A stretch of 64,000 nucleotides of DNA from Alitta virens (Eukaryota; Annelida; Polychaeta; Phyllodocida; Nereididae). Below the pieces are notes generated by a model. It saw nothing but the letters and a program-made list of their open reading frames with translations, was not told the origin of the DNA and made no database searches. A program made the position numbers and the translations under genes. Of this stretch, positions 46,410 to 61,600 are shown one piece after another; position 1 is the stretch's first letter, and each line of letters opens with the position of its first letter. The DNA is taken from positions 18,294,058 through 18,358,057 of the forward strand of contig OW028575.1 of assembly GCA_932294295.1 (NCBI GenBank), in the 5' to 3' direction.

Positions 46410-49400
46410 GAATGCCCTGCTCTAGTTGAACACAATACCTAACCTATACTTACAAATGGATATTATAACCTTCGGACAGGACTGGACACGCAATCGTTAC
46501 GTCTTTGAACTGTGGGATTTGTGTCCAGTCCACATAGTTCAGCCACTAACCTCATGGATGATTTAAATCTAGGAGAACTTCAGCGCCTCAGCAAACTTAT
46601 CACATGCATCTGAGAAGTGTATATTGACAATACGTACCCAATTAACTGAAATGCATGCTTACCCAGGTGGCCGAGCCTACTCCTAGTTTAAGTAAGTCTG
46701 ATACATTAGCCCCCAATACCCTGCAGTTGCTGGGTGAATGATTCAGTGAAGCTGCAGGACAGAGCTATTTTTATATTTGTATCATTGGAATAATGTTTGT
46801 CTGCAAATAGTACACATATTTCCTGACTAAGTTTTGCTAGAGTTATGTATTATCTAATGGCGAAATGCTGACGTTTATTAGCCTTGCCTACTTATGGTAA
46901 GAATCGTACCAGATAAAATGGTCGATGTACATAGAGTGTAACACAGTTGTCTAATGTCACTTAATGTGCGGAGACGGTACTAATTTATTCAATTATGTTT
47001 GAAGACCTGACAAACTGATCATCTGAACAACTTTTCTAACGCTTCATTTAATCAGTCACAATCTTAATTGTGTGTCATTTTATGATATACATGTACATCA
47101 ATATCACTTTGTGAAACATGTTCATCTTACATGAAAATTTAACCTTGAGTAGCGATGTTGCTACGAAACGTTTATGACCGGTATGCTGGTTCTCCTAATA
47201 TTAATTTGGTTGTGCAAATATGAAAGTAAAGAACTGATTGATGGATGGATGGATGGATGGTGAAAGGGACCTGAATGCAGAGCATAATGTTGCTTAATGC
47301 AATTAGTGTAAGGCTTAAGACTTAGGTTAATTTGTAGAATATGATATGAATGAAATGTATGCAAGCAGGTCATGTACAAGGGCAATGTTTATGGAGAAAA
47401 AGGATATTCATTTTTTAACTGAACAATGATACTGTGACTGAAGTTGAGGACAGCCTTAGGTGCATTGTGAGTTTATGTAATTAAATCAAATGTGAATGCT
47501 TTTAAATTGGACAGATTTGAAATTAAGCCACAACAGCACCACACGTATAGTTACCATGTCAAAGATTGTAAAATACTACAAAATGAATGCAATATATCAG
47601 AGGACTGCCTGAACAGTATTGGACTGCGTCGTGCAAAAGTACAATAGATTGTATACATGTAGTCTGTAATTCCCATAGTTTCTGTGACCCATCACCTAAT
47701 TCTGCGTAGGTGATAGCTTTACTACTGAGCTTTGCAGGAAAGATTTCTTCCATATTAATGACAGTTTAAATAGCGATGTAGTTTGTACCAAGGCCTTTTT
47801 TGAAAGCCTTCTGTCCAACGCAGGTGTTGTGACTTGGTGTTTCCTTGTTGCCCTCCATTTGAGTATGCTTCTGTGCCCATTTTGATATGATTGTAAAATT
47901 TTCATTTCCATTTGTGTCTGGTGCTTCGAATGTCTAGCAATACATGTCAATTAATTGTCAATTTGTTTGTTATTGAAAGTATAATTTTTCATGAGTGATA
48001 GCTTGCGCCATAACAGTTCTGGTTATTTGATTACATGTTGTTTTTTTTTTAAACAAATTATGTGGTAGCAGTGTTGCACAGTTGGGTGTAAATTTCTCTT
48101 CAGTTGCTTTGTATAAATGTGCACATGATATGATTGCCCGGAGTTCATGATGTTATTTTTTGATGTTTCACTTGATCAAGGTCCTGGTTGATTGTTGCTC
48201 AGTGTGGTGTCCATGGCAACATGGTTACTATGGTGACTGCATGGTCACAAATTGCCATGTTGATTGCAAATGCCTTAGTCTGGTAGTTCCTTTGTTTTTT
48301 CAAGTGTCTGGATACTTTCACAGATTTTACTGGCAAAATGGTTTTGAATGTGGTCTGCCATGTTTGCTACCCATGATTTGAAATGCGTATATTTGTGTCA
48401 GGTAAATCATGAGGAATTTATAACATAATGAATATTGTGATAGCTTTGGCATATGGCCGGCAGTGGGTATATATATACCAGTGTATGCAGGCTGGGTCAA
48501 TTTGTGTGTACATTATATTATCATTAAACATTTCATGACTGTACATCCACTATATACATACATAGTCTTTTTTCTCTGTTCACAGAGTTGTGTATTTTTG
48601 TCTCTCACAAAAAGTACCACATTTAAAGGTACATAAATTTCCTAGGAATTGGAGGAAGTGCAATTCACCAGGTGTACAAAACTAATCACTTCCGAAGAAT
48701 AAATTTTCTCCCACAAATGAAATTGTTCTCTCCCAGCCATGGTACCATGCACTGAGCAATCAGCTTTCTGTGCTATTATGTAATTAAGTATCAAATATAA
48801 CTTGTTCAGAGTAAAAATAACAGCAAAATGGTGACATACATCACTAATAATTTATTAATATATTAATAAAGGTGTATAATTATTATACTTTTTTTTGTTG
48901 TTGATTTTCATTTTTTCATCTTTCACTGCAGAGTAACAAATGTCAGAATTTGCAATTTGATATGAATGTAATTCTTAATTAAACACAAATGCAAGCAGAC
49001 AGAAAGAATTAAGAGGGGAAGCGAAATGTATTTGTGATGACCCTGATTAGCTTTTGTTGCTTGGAAGTTTCACCTCGGGTCATGGGTTTGACATATCCGT
49101 TACAATTTGATTGACTCTCTGGGTTACATTTTATGGCATTGAGTGTCACTCAAAGCACTCGGTTCAATCTACAGAAGTTAATGGGAGGTTCCCCCCCCCC
49201 CCCCCCCTTGGGTGAAAAAGGGTGACAAAAAAGAAAAGTTTAAAGGGGGTCTTCATAGCCAACAAGGAGCTCCATGCCAGTCCTCACAACCGTTGTTTGA
49301 TGACGTAATCATACAATCAGTGCAAGTGTAACATCACAATTAAAGATGTTGAGGACGGCATACAGCTCCCCCTGTTGACCCAAGAGTTCCCCATTGCTAT

Positions 49401-49677
49401 GCCCCTTCAAGTCTTGGATGCCAAAAAAGCTCGAATTCAGAGGTTCTGGTTTTTTTTTTTTATGGTTATAGACATAGGCCAATTACAAAATGCACAAAAT
49501 AATTTACATTAGTAACAACTCCCATATTCTGGAAGATTCAGATCTAAGCAGTATAAATTACACAAAAAGTCATATCAAATGCAAATGTGCTTCCACCAGA
49601 ATGGTTCAACTAGTCCAACAGGTGGTGCTGTGAGCACTACAACCCTGCACTCTGGTGGAAGATCTGTAACTAAATGC
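46410..49677. other. Epsin 3' UTR and tail-to-tail spacer to BTAF1
   Basis: No gene is supported between the epsin and BTAF1 stop codons. The epsin 3' UTR may be long; AATAAA at 48865-48870 is one candidate signal. A (GATG)n run lies at 47236-47262 and a C run at about 49191-49207. Part of the right end is the BTAF1 3' UTR, read on the minus strand. Confidence 0.5.
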
Positions 49678-52600
49678 TTACTTCTGGAGAGCTTTCATGA
49701 AATTTTCCATGTCGTACTCTGATTCATATTGTGACTCATCCCAGAGTTCTTCCAGGTTGTCCAGAATTGCTTTCATGCCAGTCTGTGAGGCGCCATCTGC
49801 CTGACCTTTTTTCTTTTCTGGACCCTTGTTCTCTAATGAGAATAAATCCAGAAGCTGATCTGTACCCATCGAGGCTAGACTTGCATTCTCCTGGCTTATC
49901 ACAGTGTTCGCTATGTTCAGCTTGAATTTCTGAAGTCTGGAAAGCAACAAAATATCTACTTAAGAAAACCAGCAATTTATAACTTGGAAATTATCTCAAC
50001 AACTTGGAAGCTAAACTCTAGAGGACGTCCATTGGCTAAGGCTAAGTCCTGGATTCGCATGACGTCCTCCGGTGGTTTGTTTCCAATATTATGAGATTGG
50101 TTTCAATACGATCTGCGTATTGTACTCATAGCCATGCATTTCATATTTCTAGCTATACATCAGCATAGTTAACATCGCAAGTTCAGAGTTTGTTCTCCAT
50201 TCATCATAGCAAATTAGCACCCTGAGCATGCCTGGATGCAATCCTGCCAGTTCAGTGTTTTCGGCCAAAAAATGAAATGAAAGCATTGATGGACTCTGGC
50301 CATGTGATAAACTTTTTTAGTGTTGATATGCATTATTATTAATAGCATTACAAATGGGCAAATTTTGCAGCAAAATGTGCAGCACTGATTGCAAATAGAA
50401 ACAGGCCTCAAAAATTAATATAGGGAAAAATATTTACCCCATAATTTTCTCTTCTAAAGTTCCTCGTGAGATCAACCGGTAAACATTGACAACTTTCTTC
50501 TGTCCAATACGATGTGCTCTGTCCATAGCCTGGAATAATTATAGAAATGATTCAATTTTGTAAACAAATTTTTAATTTACTGATATACTTATTTTAATTA
50601 AAATTCAAAGTGATGAACTGCTAGAGAAAGTAATTTGTATTAACATGCTATTTGCTTTGAGCTTCACAAAGGTCACCATCAGCCTCGGTTCCAATTAAAA
50701 GTGGCTTTTGCACTGAGGTGGTCTTATTGCTAATAATTGCAAACATCTAATTCATGTGGCATTTATTATAAGGTGGCATTATTAATTAGTGAAGCGAGAT
50801 AAGGTTCCAAATTTTATAAAGTTGCATCCTAACCTGCAGATCTTTCATGGGATTCCAATCATGTTCCACGAATATGACTGTGTCTGCTCCCGTCAGGTTG
50901 AGGCCTAGACCTCCAACATGTGTTGTAAGCAGAAGAATATCAATTGAAGGATCATCATTAAACCTGCAAATTCAAACAAAGTTGTCGATAAAGTAATTCA
51001 ACACTTGCATTTGTAAAAAATATTCCATTAATTATATTTTAAAGGCAGGACTTACCTGCTGACCACTCCATGACGACTTCCTGCAGGGACGCTGCCATCT
51101 AATCGTAAATAAGTGACTGAAGGCATTTGCATTCTGTAAATTGAAAGAGACCACTGCATTAGAGAGGCAGGTGTACAAGGCAATTTGATGTGGTTTAGGC
51201 ACCAAAGCATTAAAAATATACGTAGAATTAAAATCATAAGTCTATGACAAAAAAAAAATATATCAGTTGGTCAATATTTGTTTGAAATCAGTGACTTCTA
51301 AGGAGACCATTATGAGGAAACACACTCTTAGTGAGTGAAAGCAATACCTTTGCAAGAGCATGTGATAACTTTACAAGTGAATGCAGTAATATATTTTTTT
51401 TTAAATCCTCTTAGGTGCTCCGTACAGACATTCTCATATTTTCCTAATCAGTAATTTGTGATAATGTATGCTGTTCCACAGTTAAAGTGCTCTCAAGTAC
51501 TTACACTCCAATGAGGTTAACAAACGGTTTGATTTGCCTGATATTGAAAAAACTGTTTACTGGAGAAATATATGACTTACTTGAGAAGGTCATTTTCTAC
51601 AATATCGAGCATTCCCTTCAGCTGGCAAAACAGTAAGACTCTGTGCTGGTTGACCACCGGTTGCGGAATACTGCTGTCACTACCGGAGTCTGTGACTCCA
51701 ATACCACAGTCCTGAAGGAGTTGTCTGAAGGAGAAATAACACAATATCACAGTAACAAATCCACTAACCTGCATTAATTGTCCGAAGGACATAACAGATG
51801 TTAAAAAAAGTTAAACTCCCTAAAAAATTAAACTTGCAGTCGCTGCTAAGCTATTTTACTTACTTCAAAGCAGTTAGCTTTGGAGCGTGTAGCAAATCTC
51901 GAATGTTTGAATTTTGTGACTTCAGTTCTTTGCTAACTTCTTCATACTGCGGATGCTGGTTCGTTAAAACCAGCGCAGGGTGATTGCAGACTTTTCTCAA
52001 GTACTGCAAAGCCTTAAATAGAAATAAAATAAAATTTACTCTCATTTTCTGAATATAGGGTATGAGATAGCAGTGACAGATTAACCAAATATCAGCCCAA
52101 TCAAGCATCATTACTTTAACATACCTGGAATATATGAGTAACATGCTGGTGCTGTTTATTTTTTGATTCCTTCTCTGGAGAGCCATGTGTGATCGTGTCT
52201 TCCACAGAACGCTTAGCTCGAGACTTGGCAAAGTCCTCGTATAGGCGTACCTGAATTTCAAAATAAAAATCCATTTGCATTATACATACGCTGCACATTC
52301 CCGAGAAATAATGCCTGAATAATACAGTACAGTACATAAAACGAGAACATGCATCTTACCTGCAATGGACTGAGATCACAATAGTAGTCCTGGACGATTT
52401 TTGGAGGCAGATCTTTTAATACGTCTTCCTTCATACGACGCAAAACAAACGGCAATAATTGGCGATGCAATGATTCCATGGCTAGGGCACCTGAAATAAC
52501 CACATTAGATATATATATATATATATTTACTTGCAACGTGAACCAACAATTACGGCCGTCATCATACCCTTACATTATATGTGGCCTGTATATAACTGAA

Positions 52601-55600
52601 TAATATTAGAGTGGAAGTAATAGGCTACTTGTATGCGGTTTCATTTCATGTCTTCAAATGGAGGTTTCTGATTGCCTGATAGGCGGTCTTAATCACAAGG
52701 TGGTCATATTAGTGAGGCTATGACAATTGTTAATTGAACAGCGAAGTTTTGATCTTCACTAAGACATTGCCTTAAAAGTGAGGTAGCCTTCTTGTTTTAG
52801 CATTATGACCAGTTTGTGTGCAAAGGAGTAAGGCCAGCATTAACAATATTTCTGTTGCAGGTTGTTAGGTTTTTTTGTTTTTTTACCTCAGAAGATTATT
52901 TTACCAATTTTCAACTAACCGGCAGGGCCCCGCGCTACCGCAAAAATAGACCTTGAAACAGTTTGAGGAATTAAGAAAAAATAATGAAAATAATTTAAAT
53001 AAAAAAAAAAACAAGGAAAAAGATTTCTCAAACACACTGGTATCTTCCATACGGTCGCGTAACCCGCAACAGGAATATTTTTTAAGAATGGCCTAATTGC
53101 CCATCAAGGTGACATGCCAGAACATATATATACAAATTGAACAGATGCTCAGTGCTCATGCCATCTAATAAGAACTACATTGTGTTGTGGCTCAAAAGAC
53201 AGGGAATTGTGGCCCTTGGATCCTGTCAAGTGACTGAAATTTTTCAACTGAAAAGAAATTTCACCACACAGCATGATGTTTATTACCACTCACCAGCTTC
53301 CTGTTCCTTTGATGAACTCTTCGCATCTCTGCTTTGTAAGATAGGTTTGCCATACCGCGCTTGGAACTGTCGCTCAGTACCCAAATACCCTGGCATCAGG
53401 AAGTCAAAGAGGGACCACAATTCTAAAACATTGTTCTGAATTGGTGTTCCCGACAAGATGAGTCTGTGGTTGACTTGCAACTGTTTGACAGCTTTGAATA
53501 ATTTGGTTTTGCTGTTCTTGATAATGTGGCCTTCGTCCAAAACGCAATAGTTCCATTTCTTTTTGCCAAAGAAGTCAATGTCATTGCGGACTACATCGTA
53601 AGATGCCACGACTAGGTTGTGCTTCTTGACAAACTTCTGCAGTCTGAAATTAGTAGAGAAGAAACTTAAATATTTATTAAATATTTAGGGTTTCCGTAAG
53701 CTTTCAAGATTTCAGCAGAATGTTGAAGGTGCGGTGCGTACAGGAAAAGATACTTTGAATTTACATATCAGTTTCCTTCAAATTGAAAAGTTTTTTGGAT
53801 GGCTGATAAAAATATTTGGGGATTGAGATGGCTCAGTTGTGGAAATCTGGTTATACAACTAGCTTATTTACACCAATGATCAATCAGAGGCTAGACTAGT
53901 GCCATTCTTCAGATTGCAGTGCTAAATATAGGGTTAGGACAGTGCAGCTTGTTGCCATTCACAAGGATTGACCGAAGAAATGGTGTAGGTTTATTGCATG
54001 TGTGAAATTTAAGCATAACACTAAGTATGGGACAGCACCAACTCAGTACTAACTCAGTATTTCATATGAACAAATGTTAAGCTGAAATTTATGTCAGGAG
54101 GTGGAAGCATCTGGGTCTGTGCAAAATGAACATAAGAACCTCTGATGTGTAAAGACATTACATGTATGTATTCGCATTACAGATTCAGATTATTTATTTT
54201 TTTACCTACAAACTAAACAGTTACAGAGATAGGGATTGCCCTCTAAGTAAGTTGACTTCCGCTATCAAGGGCAATAACTTCTATAAAAGTATTATTTTAC
54301 ATAATATTATAAAGGTATATACTTATCAAATAACATACACATGAGTCAATAATTTTCGAATTAAAATAGAAGTAGAAGGGGGTGAGGATGAGTGGCACTC
54401 ACAATAGCGCCTTAAAGATTTTATGAAAATAGCACTCACCTGACCCTTTCTGATGGGGGACCAGTGTAATGCAGAGGATTCAAAAACTCACTGCTCACAA
54501 ATTTCTCAATTTCATAGACCCAGTGACCAGTTAATGTCGGAGGACATATGACCAAAGAAGGCAAGGGGATACAGTCGTTCGCTCCAGTTTCCTACAAATG
54601 AAAATACATTACATAATTCTAGTGCAGCCTCCATATTGATCACTTTCAGTTTCTCAGTACCATGACTGCATACCTACAACATTAAGTCTTGTGTGGCAGG
54701 TTAACTGCACTAACTAAATGGCCTCTGATAAAGTGTATTTTGTTTAGCATTTTAGGCCACAATAGGTTTGAAGTGACAATGCGCCGATCAAAACCAGTTC
54801 TTTTGGTTTACGGCCTTATTTATCCCAACCACTTAACACAGGCATAGAAATGTTATACCCAATTAAAGATCTTGTATCATTTTCATATATGGCATGATCA
54901 AACACTCTCTCTCACCTCATACTTTATTTTGCAAAGATGATGATCACCAGCCATCATACAAATTGACTGCAATGTCTTTCCAAGTCCCATGTCATCACAG
55001 AGAATCCCGTGCAGGTGATATTTGCTCAGGAAAGCAAGCCAATTAACACCGTCCTGAAAACAATGAAGAAATTAACAAAGTACACAGAACTTTATTTTAT
55101 CACGTTGACAAAATACTCCTTTTTGTTAAACAAATGCTGAACTGATATCAGTTAAGTTTTCTTGAATCTGTTTCGCAAGGCCACAGTGACATACATAGCT
55201 TAAGTCACCTCATAGTTAGTAAAATATAATCTATAAGCGAATACTGACATCATCATTTGGCAGTTTGTGATATAAGACAACCGAGTTTCACACCAGCAGA
55301 TATGAGACAATACGAAGCAATTGAAATGCTGAATACCTGTTGATATTTTCTCAGGTCAGCTTTCACAGGAACTGGCACTGCATAATTAGTGACCTTGCTG
55401 TTGTCAAGGAGCTGTTCCAGAAACTCCCGCTGCTGTTCTTTACGTTCTACTAAAGAAGGTTTCATGTCTGGGGGGACCGTTGAGCCAGCCTGAGTAGAAA
55501 TAGACAAACACATTCATGAAAATTAATTCTTAAAAATGCTGGATCCACATAAAGATATTATGGGACAATTCTACATTAACGTACCTGAAACATATGGTCA

Positions 55601-58600
55601 TAATTCATTAGTATGTGTATAATTTTCGCAGGCTTAACATGATTCGTATCATGTGACTGCATAAGTTCCAATATGACGTTGTAATCACTTGGCAATATAA
55701 AACTTCCTTTGAAAGTTACATTGTTACATTAATTTAAAAATTGTATAATATTTACAGATTTATCATGAATCATCCTCTATGTAATAGAACAGTAATTATA
55801 CAGCAAAAGTTTCATTTGAAAATAATATGGGATTAAACGGCTAAACTGTAAATTAAAATGAAATAGAACAGCAATAACATGTCCGTGATCTTGCTGTTGT
55901 CAAGGAGCTGTTCCAGAAACTGCTGCTGTTCTTTACATTCTACTAAAGAAGGTTTCATTCTTACCTCAAGGGGCATCAGTTTTATGAGAGTTGCAAAACA
56001 ATGAGTGGCCATCAGCCGAACTTGTTCATTTTGATCACTCATTCTGCCCAGGACCGGCACCACTAACAGCACAATGTATGGAATGAGGTCCATGCCCAAC
56101 TGCTCTATCATATCTTATGCAAGTTAAGGTCAATTTAATGACAGCTAATGTCAGCTTTGGGTAAGAGCATTAAGGATGTTTGTTTAAATGTACTATCAAT
56201 CACATATTGTAAAGTAAGTTCACTGTAACACCAGCCTCCATAACAACTGTAAGGCTTCGAAGGTCTCCTGACAAGACCCAATCATATTGTAAATTGTATT
56301 AATGTTAATTGTATGAATGTGCTGAATGAATGTTGGTTGTGTGTTGAATATATGTTAACAGTCTTCCCGAAGTTCAACTGTCCTCCGCCGGACCGAATGT
56401 CAAAATGAGCCCCTTGGTTTATGAAATATCATTATAAAAAAATGTTGTCTTTGGTATCGTGAATAAAATAAAATTCAACATAAAAACAAACATGACCAAA
56501 ACAAACACCACTTAGACCTGATATAATTACATGTAACTTGGTTTACCAAACAGTAAAGTACAACGTAATAACACCATTACTGGAACCTCTGCATTAATAA
56601 GCAATAATTATCACATACTGTCCAGGCTAACATTAGCAGTCACCTTTTCTTTGATTACTCAGCCACTGCGAGACCTAGATAAATGATGGCTCATTTTGCC
56701 GCTCACCTCACCCTGTACTAGAATTTTATTAATCAAAGCTCCTGGAAAGGATACTGGTTAAGGCTTCGATAGCTCCTTGTCTTTTCACCTCAGTGTCGGG
56801 TGCAGCCAACAAGGGTAGTAATACTTCGAGGGCGATATTCATCGTCTGACCAGTGTCCATCTTGCCCAGCATCCCGATGCACCTGGCCGCCATGTGACGA
56901 ACTGCTGTGTACGGATGCTGCAGACAGTTGCACAGTCTCTCCAGTTCTCCCAGAACCTAGAATAGTCCAAGTAACATAATCACAGGATCTAACTGAACTC
57001 TTGACACAATAGAAGCAAACATTTCATCTAAACATTTTTTAAAGGAATCACTCTTTAATACATCATAGTATGCTATCCATACAATGAGGTCATTAAGTGC
57101 AGTTAACAATGGTTAATAATGATCACATTTAGAAGATATTATTAAATAGTGGAGTGGTGCAGCTACGGATAACTCCTACTATTGATACATGTACAATAAT
57201 TCCACATTGCCACCGGCGAGTCCTCCAAACACCTGTCCTACCATATTGCTATTCAAATATTAATGACATCATACAGATTACCTAGAAAAACCTACATAAC
57301 AATGCTAAACAAAAATAAGCCTTTTTAAAACTAAACAGACCTTTTGGAGAAGATCTTCATGCAATGATGGTGAAACAGTTTCCATGACCTGAAGAGAGTT
57401 GACCATTTCCTGGGCTTTGTCATCTTGGTTCTTCAGACCTGACAAATCTGAAATCATAGACAACACGAAATAAGCTAGCGCGTCGTGACACATTATTACC
57501 AATACTTAATTAATTTGTTACACAAGAAGCACACTTGAACCTTTCTACCTCATTGGCCTTTCAAACCAGTGAGGTCTGCCTGTTACTGAGACTATTTATA
57601 GCGACAACTTCACACAAGTTTGCCATAAAGCATTATCCTAGGTATCCTGGAGACCTAGTTCTGGTTTGGGAGAAGAATTTGCAAAATGCCCATTTCAATA
57701 ATCATCCCCTTGAAAGTCACGGATGGTCTCTCACACTGAGCCATAATTTTCAAACCTGTGGGAAACCCAGAGTCCAATTTAAAAAATAACACCTCTCACC
57801 TGTGCCAGTTAAAGTAGAGATCACAGACAACAAGGCATCCCAAAGTTGAGCAAGATTACTAGGAAGGTTAGCGCCTGCATGCACTGCGGCAATTGTCAGA
57901 GCTAGAGTTGCTCCTCTTCGTTGTACAAGAAGTTGCTTTCGACCCTGGAATGTGTGAAAACCCAATATCATCAAGTGAAATAATTTTGACTTAAAAATAA
58001 GGAATCGAAGAGTAGATAAATTTGCAAAAATTGTCCAATACTAAAAATACCTCATCCTCCTCCATCATGACAGCTTCCATGGAAACATCTGAGCTAATTG
58101 CTCCTGATGCAGCAACAGCCGCCAGTCTCTTTGCAGCTCCTCGTCCACGCACCACCTTCTCATTAATCTACCAAGGAAAATAAAGCCATTTGACATACTA
58201 CAATCTAAACAAGAATGGCAAGGATTCAATTCACAATGGATTTAACTGACCTTTAATTGAGCATTCAGAGTTATTATTCCTGAGTATTTATCACAGTGTG
58301 TAGCAGCAACATCTGGAAACAAATCAACTTGTAGTCATTCATAAAACTCACCAAAAATAGTCGCTTAAATCTCCCTATCAAAGCCAATTATTCAAAGCTG
58401 TCCAGTTGGATCCACTCATAGTAAATATTTGGGACAGTCAGAAAGTTTAAATATAAGTGTCTAGGGTTTAGAGTCTTCAATTACATAATAATAATGGACA
58501 TACTTTTCCGACTTCACAATTACACCCTTGGCAGGCCTGATCAAACTCGAAGCTTTCTGGGGAGCATACGTACTTCTTAGGTTAAGCACTCTAATATTGC

Positions 58601-61600
58601 CGTCTCTGCCTACAGCCAAGTACCCATTTACACCAAGGTAGAGTGGAGCAAAGAGACACAGAGGATCTGCTCAGTTCCCACATGCCATGTCAGGGGCTCT
58701 AACACCTCTGTTTATTATACATTATGTAATTGGGTAAGCTGTTTAGAAAGATATGACTTTCATTATTAGTATATTCATTATTAATAGATCCCACTATAGT
58801 AGATCTAATTGCAGTTTGGTGGGCCAAAATTTTATGTATAGTTATAGTATGCTTGAACTGTACAAAATGGAATGAAGTCCAATAAATTGAAATTGAATAG
58901 TCAATGTACTGGGTGCTTGAATTTGAACAAGCTAATGATAAAAACCTTTATTCCAAAAAAAAACCACGTGCTCACCAGTTGCAGTAGAAGATGATGCAGC
59001 AGCATCAAGATTGACGAGGGGCGTGTGGTTGCTGTCGGCACACAACATGGAACACAGGTTCTTGATGACCTTAGCGTTCGGACTTGGCTCCCTCTTCATG
59101 CACAGTAGAAGTAGTTGCGACAAGCTATTGCCTGCCACAGTCTGGAAAAGATGGTGATGAAAAAATTCATGCAACTTTAACAGAAATCCTTGTGAAATTG
59201 GTACATTTTGTGGACTTGTCCAAGAGGAGTAAATGTCCTAAACCTCACTTTATGACTCCCACAAGACAAGGCAGGCAGGGACCATGTTTTATGATCGTGG
59301 TTATGCAAATGAAGAAGACAAACCTGTATCTGAGAATTTTCTTCCTTTTTCAATGCCTCCATGATTGGTCTAATCACGGGGTTCAGCTTCTCAGGTAACT
59401 TCTGCAAATGGACTACAGAAGCCGCCAGGCAACACTGGACCCTAGAAAAGAATAGAATAGAATAGAACAGAATAGAAGTCCACTTTGGAGTAAAACAAAT
59501 ATCACAATAGAATAGAATACTGGTCTTATAATTGGCAAAGCATGTAAACGTGACAATAGAATATTAAACAATTTCTGCACAATTGCTCAGGACAAATTGG
59601 ATCACAAAGGCTGACACAAAAGCTGCACTTACCTAGTCGTGAGTCCTTGTTGTTCAACCATAGTGAGCGCAACAGAGGTTGCCAGTTCCTTACACCTGTC
59701 CTCCATTTCTTTAACACATCGTGGCTTCAATTTACTCTTGACCGATTCGAAGACTGTTGTGCTGAGAGACTGAATCTGCTCCAAAGTGAGGACAGTACTG
59801 GAATGGAAACCATGGTGATGCCTTATAACTAACAGAAAATGTATTAAAAAATACAGATTTTCATTTTGAAGACAAAAATACCATCGTCTGAATAAATATG
59901 ATGATTAATCAAACAACATTTAAGAAATCAAAGAGCCTTATCTGGAATTGAGTTATGCATTATTTACTGAAGTTTCATATTTAAAATGTCTACCACATAA
60001 TGTCAATGATACTTACCCAGCAGGTATCTGCTGACTAACGTCTGCCCCTTGCTGTTTCAGACTGGCTTGCAAATTGCGGGCCTCGGTTTGAAGTCTTGCA
60101 AAGGCCAATGCAATCTCATCATAATAGATTGAGTCACTCAGGCACTCAAGCAGTTTGTCTCGCACAACTTCGGGGCACTGGCATGACTGCTAAATATACA
60201 TATGTTAATTATCTGTATTACTTATTTAAGTAAGAAAAAAATCAACAGCATTATTATGTGACTTACTTCTCTCGAGAATATCTCTGAGTTTTCATTCTTG
60301 ATATGTTAGTTACAATGGTAGTAATAGACTAAGGTGCAAAATTTAAAGATTTAAATTGAGTATGTCTAATTGTAATACAGTCTTACAGATGGTTCCACTG
60401 CACTTTAATTAATTAGCAACATCAATAATCAATTCAGTTTGCACTGCACCATACCTGCTCATAAAGTGCCCACTGATAGACCACCAAAGCAATGCTAATT
60501 CGTTGAAGAGCAGACATCGAATTGAGATGGAAACAAAAAAGACGGGAAAGTGATTCCAGCGGCGTTTCCATTCCTTCTGGGTAGGACGTTAATGGTCGAC
60601 AAAAATAGGTGCACAGCTCTCCAAGCATTCTGTAGTGTGTGACAAAAAAATATATAATACTTTAGATTTGAATTGGTAAGTTAATGTCATGGGAACATCA
60701 CATCTAATGATATGACTTCACTGCTATAACAAAATTTCATCCAGTGTAAATTTGCAATTTGCATTGCAGCATTCTAAATTAATATTTATGCATGTGCCAG
60801 CAACCTGTCAAATGATTAGAGTGAGAGAAGAGGCCACCAGTGGGATTCCCTTATTCTTACGACAATCGGTGGATTCCCGGCACATTGTATGGACTGGGGC
60901 TTTACAATCGAAAATTCACGGAGACGTTCAACGTACTCCAGCCATCTCCTAAGAGTTTGCCATCTTGTTCATTAAAGAGGAGAGCGCAAATCAGTTTTTT
61001 TACTGGTGATATACACTGACTTCTAATGGACGATCTGCTACCAAAATTATATACAGCTCTGGAGGAAGTGGTTGACTGCCTGCTGATGAAAAGACAAGTC
61101 TGTAGAGTCTTTTTTCTGGGCTGAGTCACATCTAGCATGCCCCTTGTCTCTACTCCCATTAACTTAACATAGGATTTCAAATTTTGCGCCGGCCTAATTG
61201 TGAAACCGAATCTATGCCATCGTCGTTGTGGTATCCGGTCAGTGATATAAAGCAAGGCATATACTAGGCATATGCCTAATGAGAAATAATTATTATTCAT
61301 GACAAAGCTCTCAAGCAATTTGATTTACTTGACGAATGACCATCACTCATGAACAGTAAACACTCACCTAGAAGCAGTGATTCTGGCCCGTACAACTGTC
61401 TGATCTCTCCTATGAGGCGGCTGGTTGAACGATTGGTGCCCTCCCACATATTCTTTATGCTCAATGCTGGCTTTGTTGGTCTGGTGCTCAGCATGGCGCA
61501 GTCTTGAGGGAGTCAATTCCTTCAATTAAAAGTAAACGATTAGCAAACATATCAAGTGTTCCTTAATTAACAAGGTACAATATGAAGAATATGACACAAG

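Noticed and set aside
60902..61318. Extra BTAF1 exon
   Set aside because: Exons 61368-61519 and 60455-60629 join in phase and match family order without any insertion between them.
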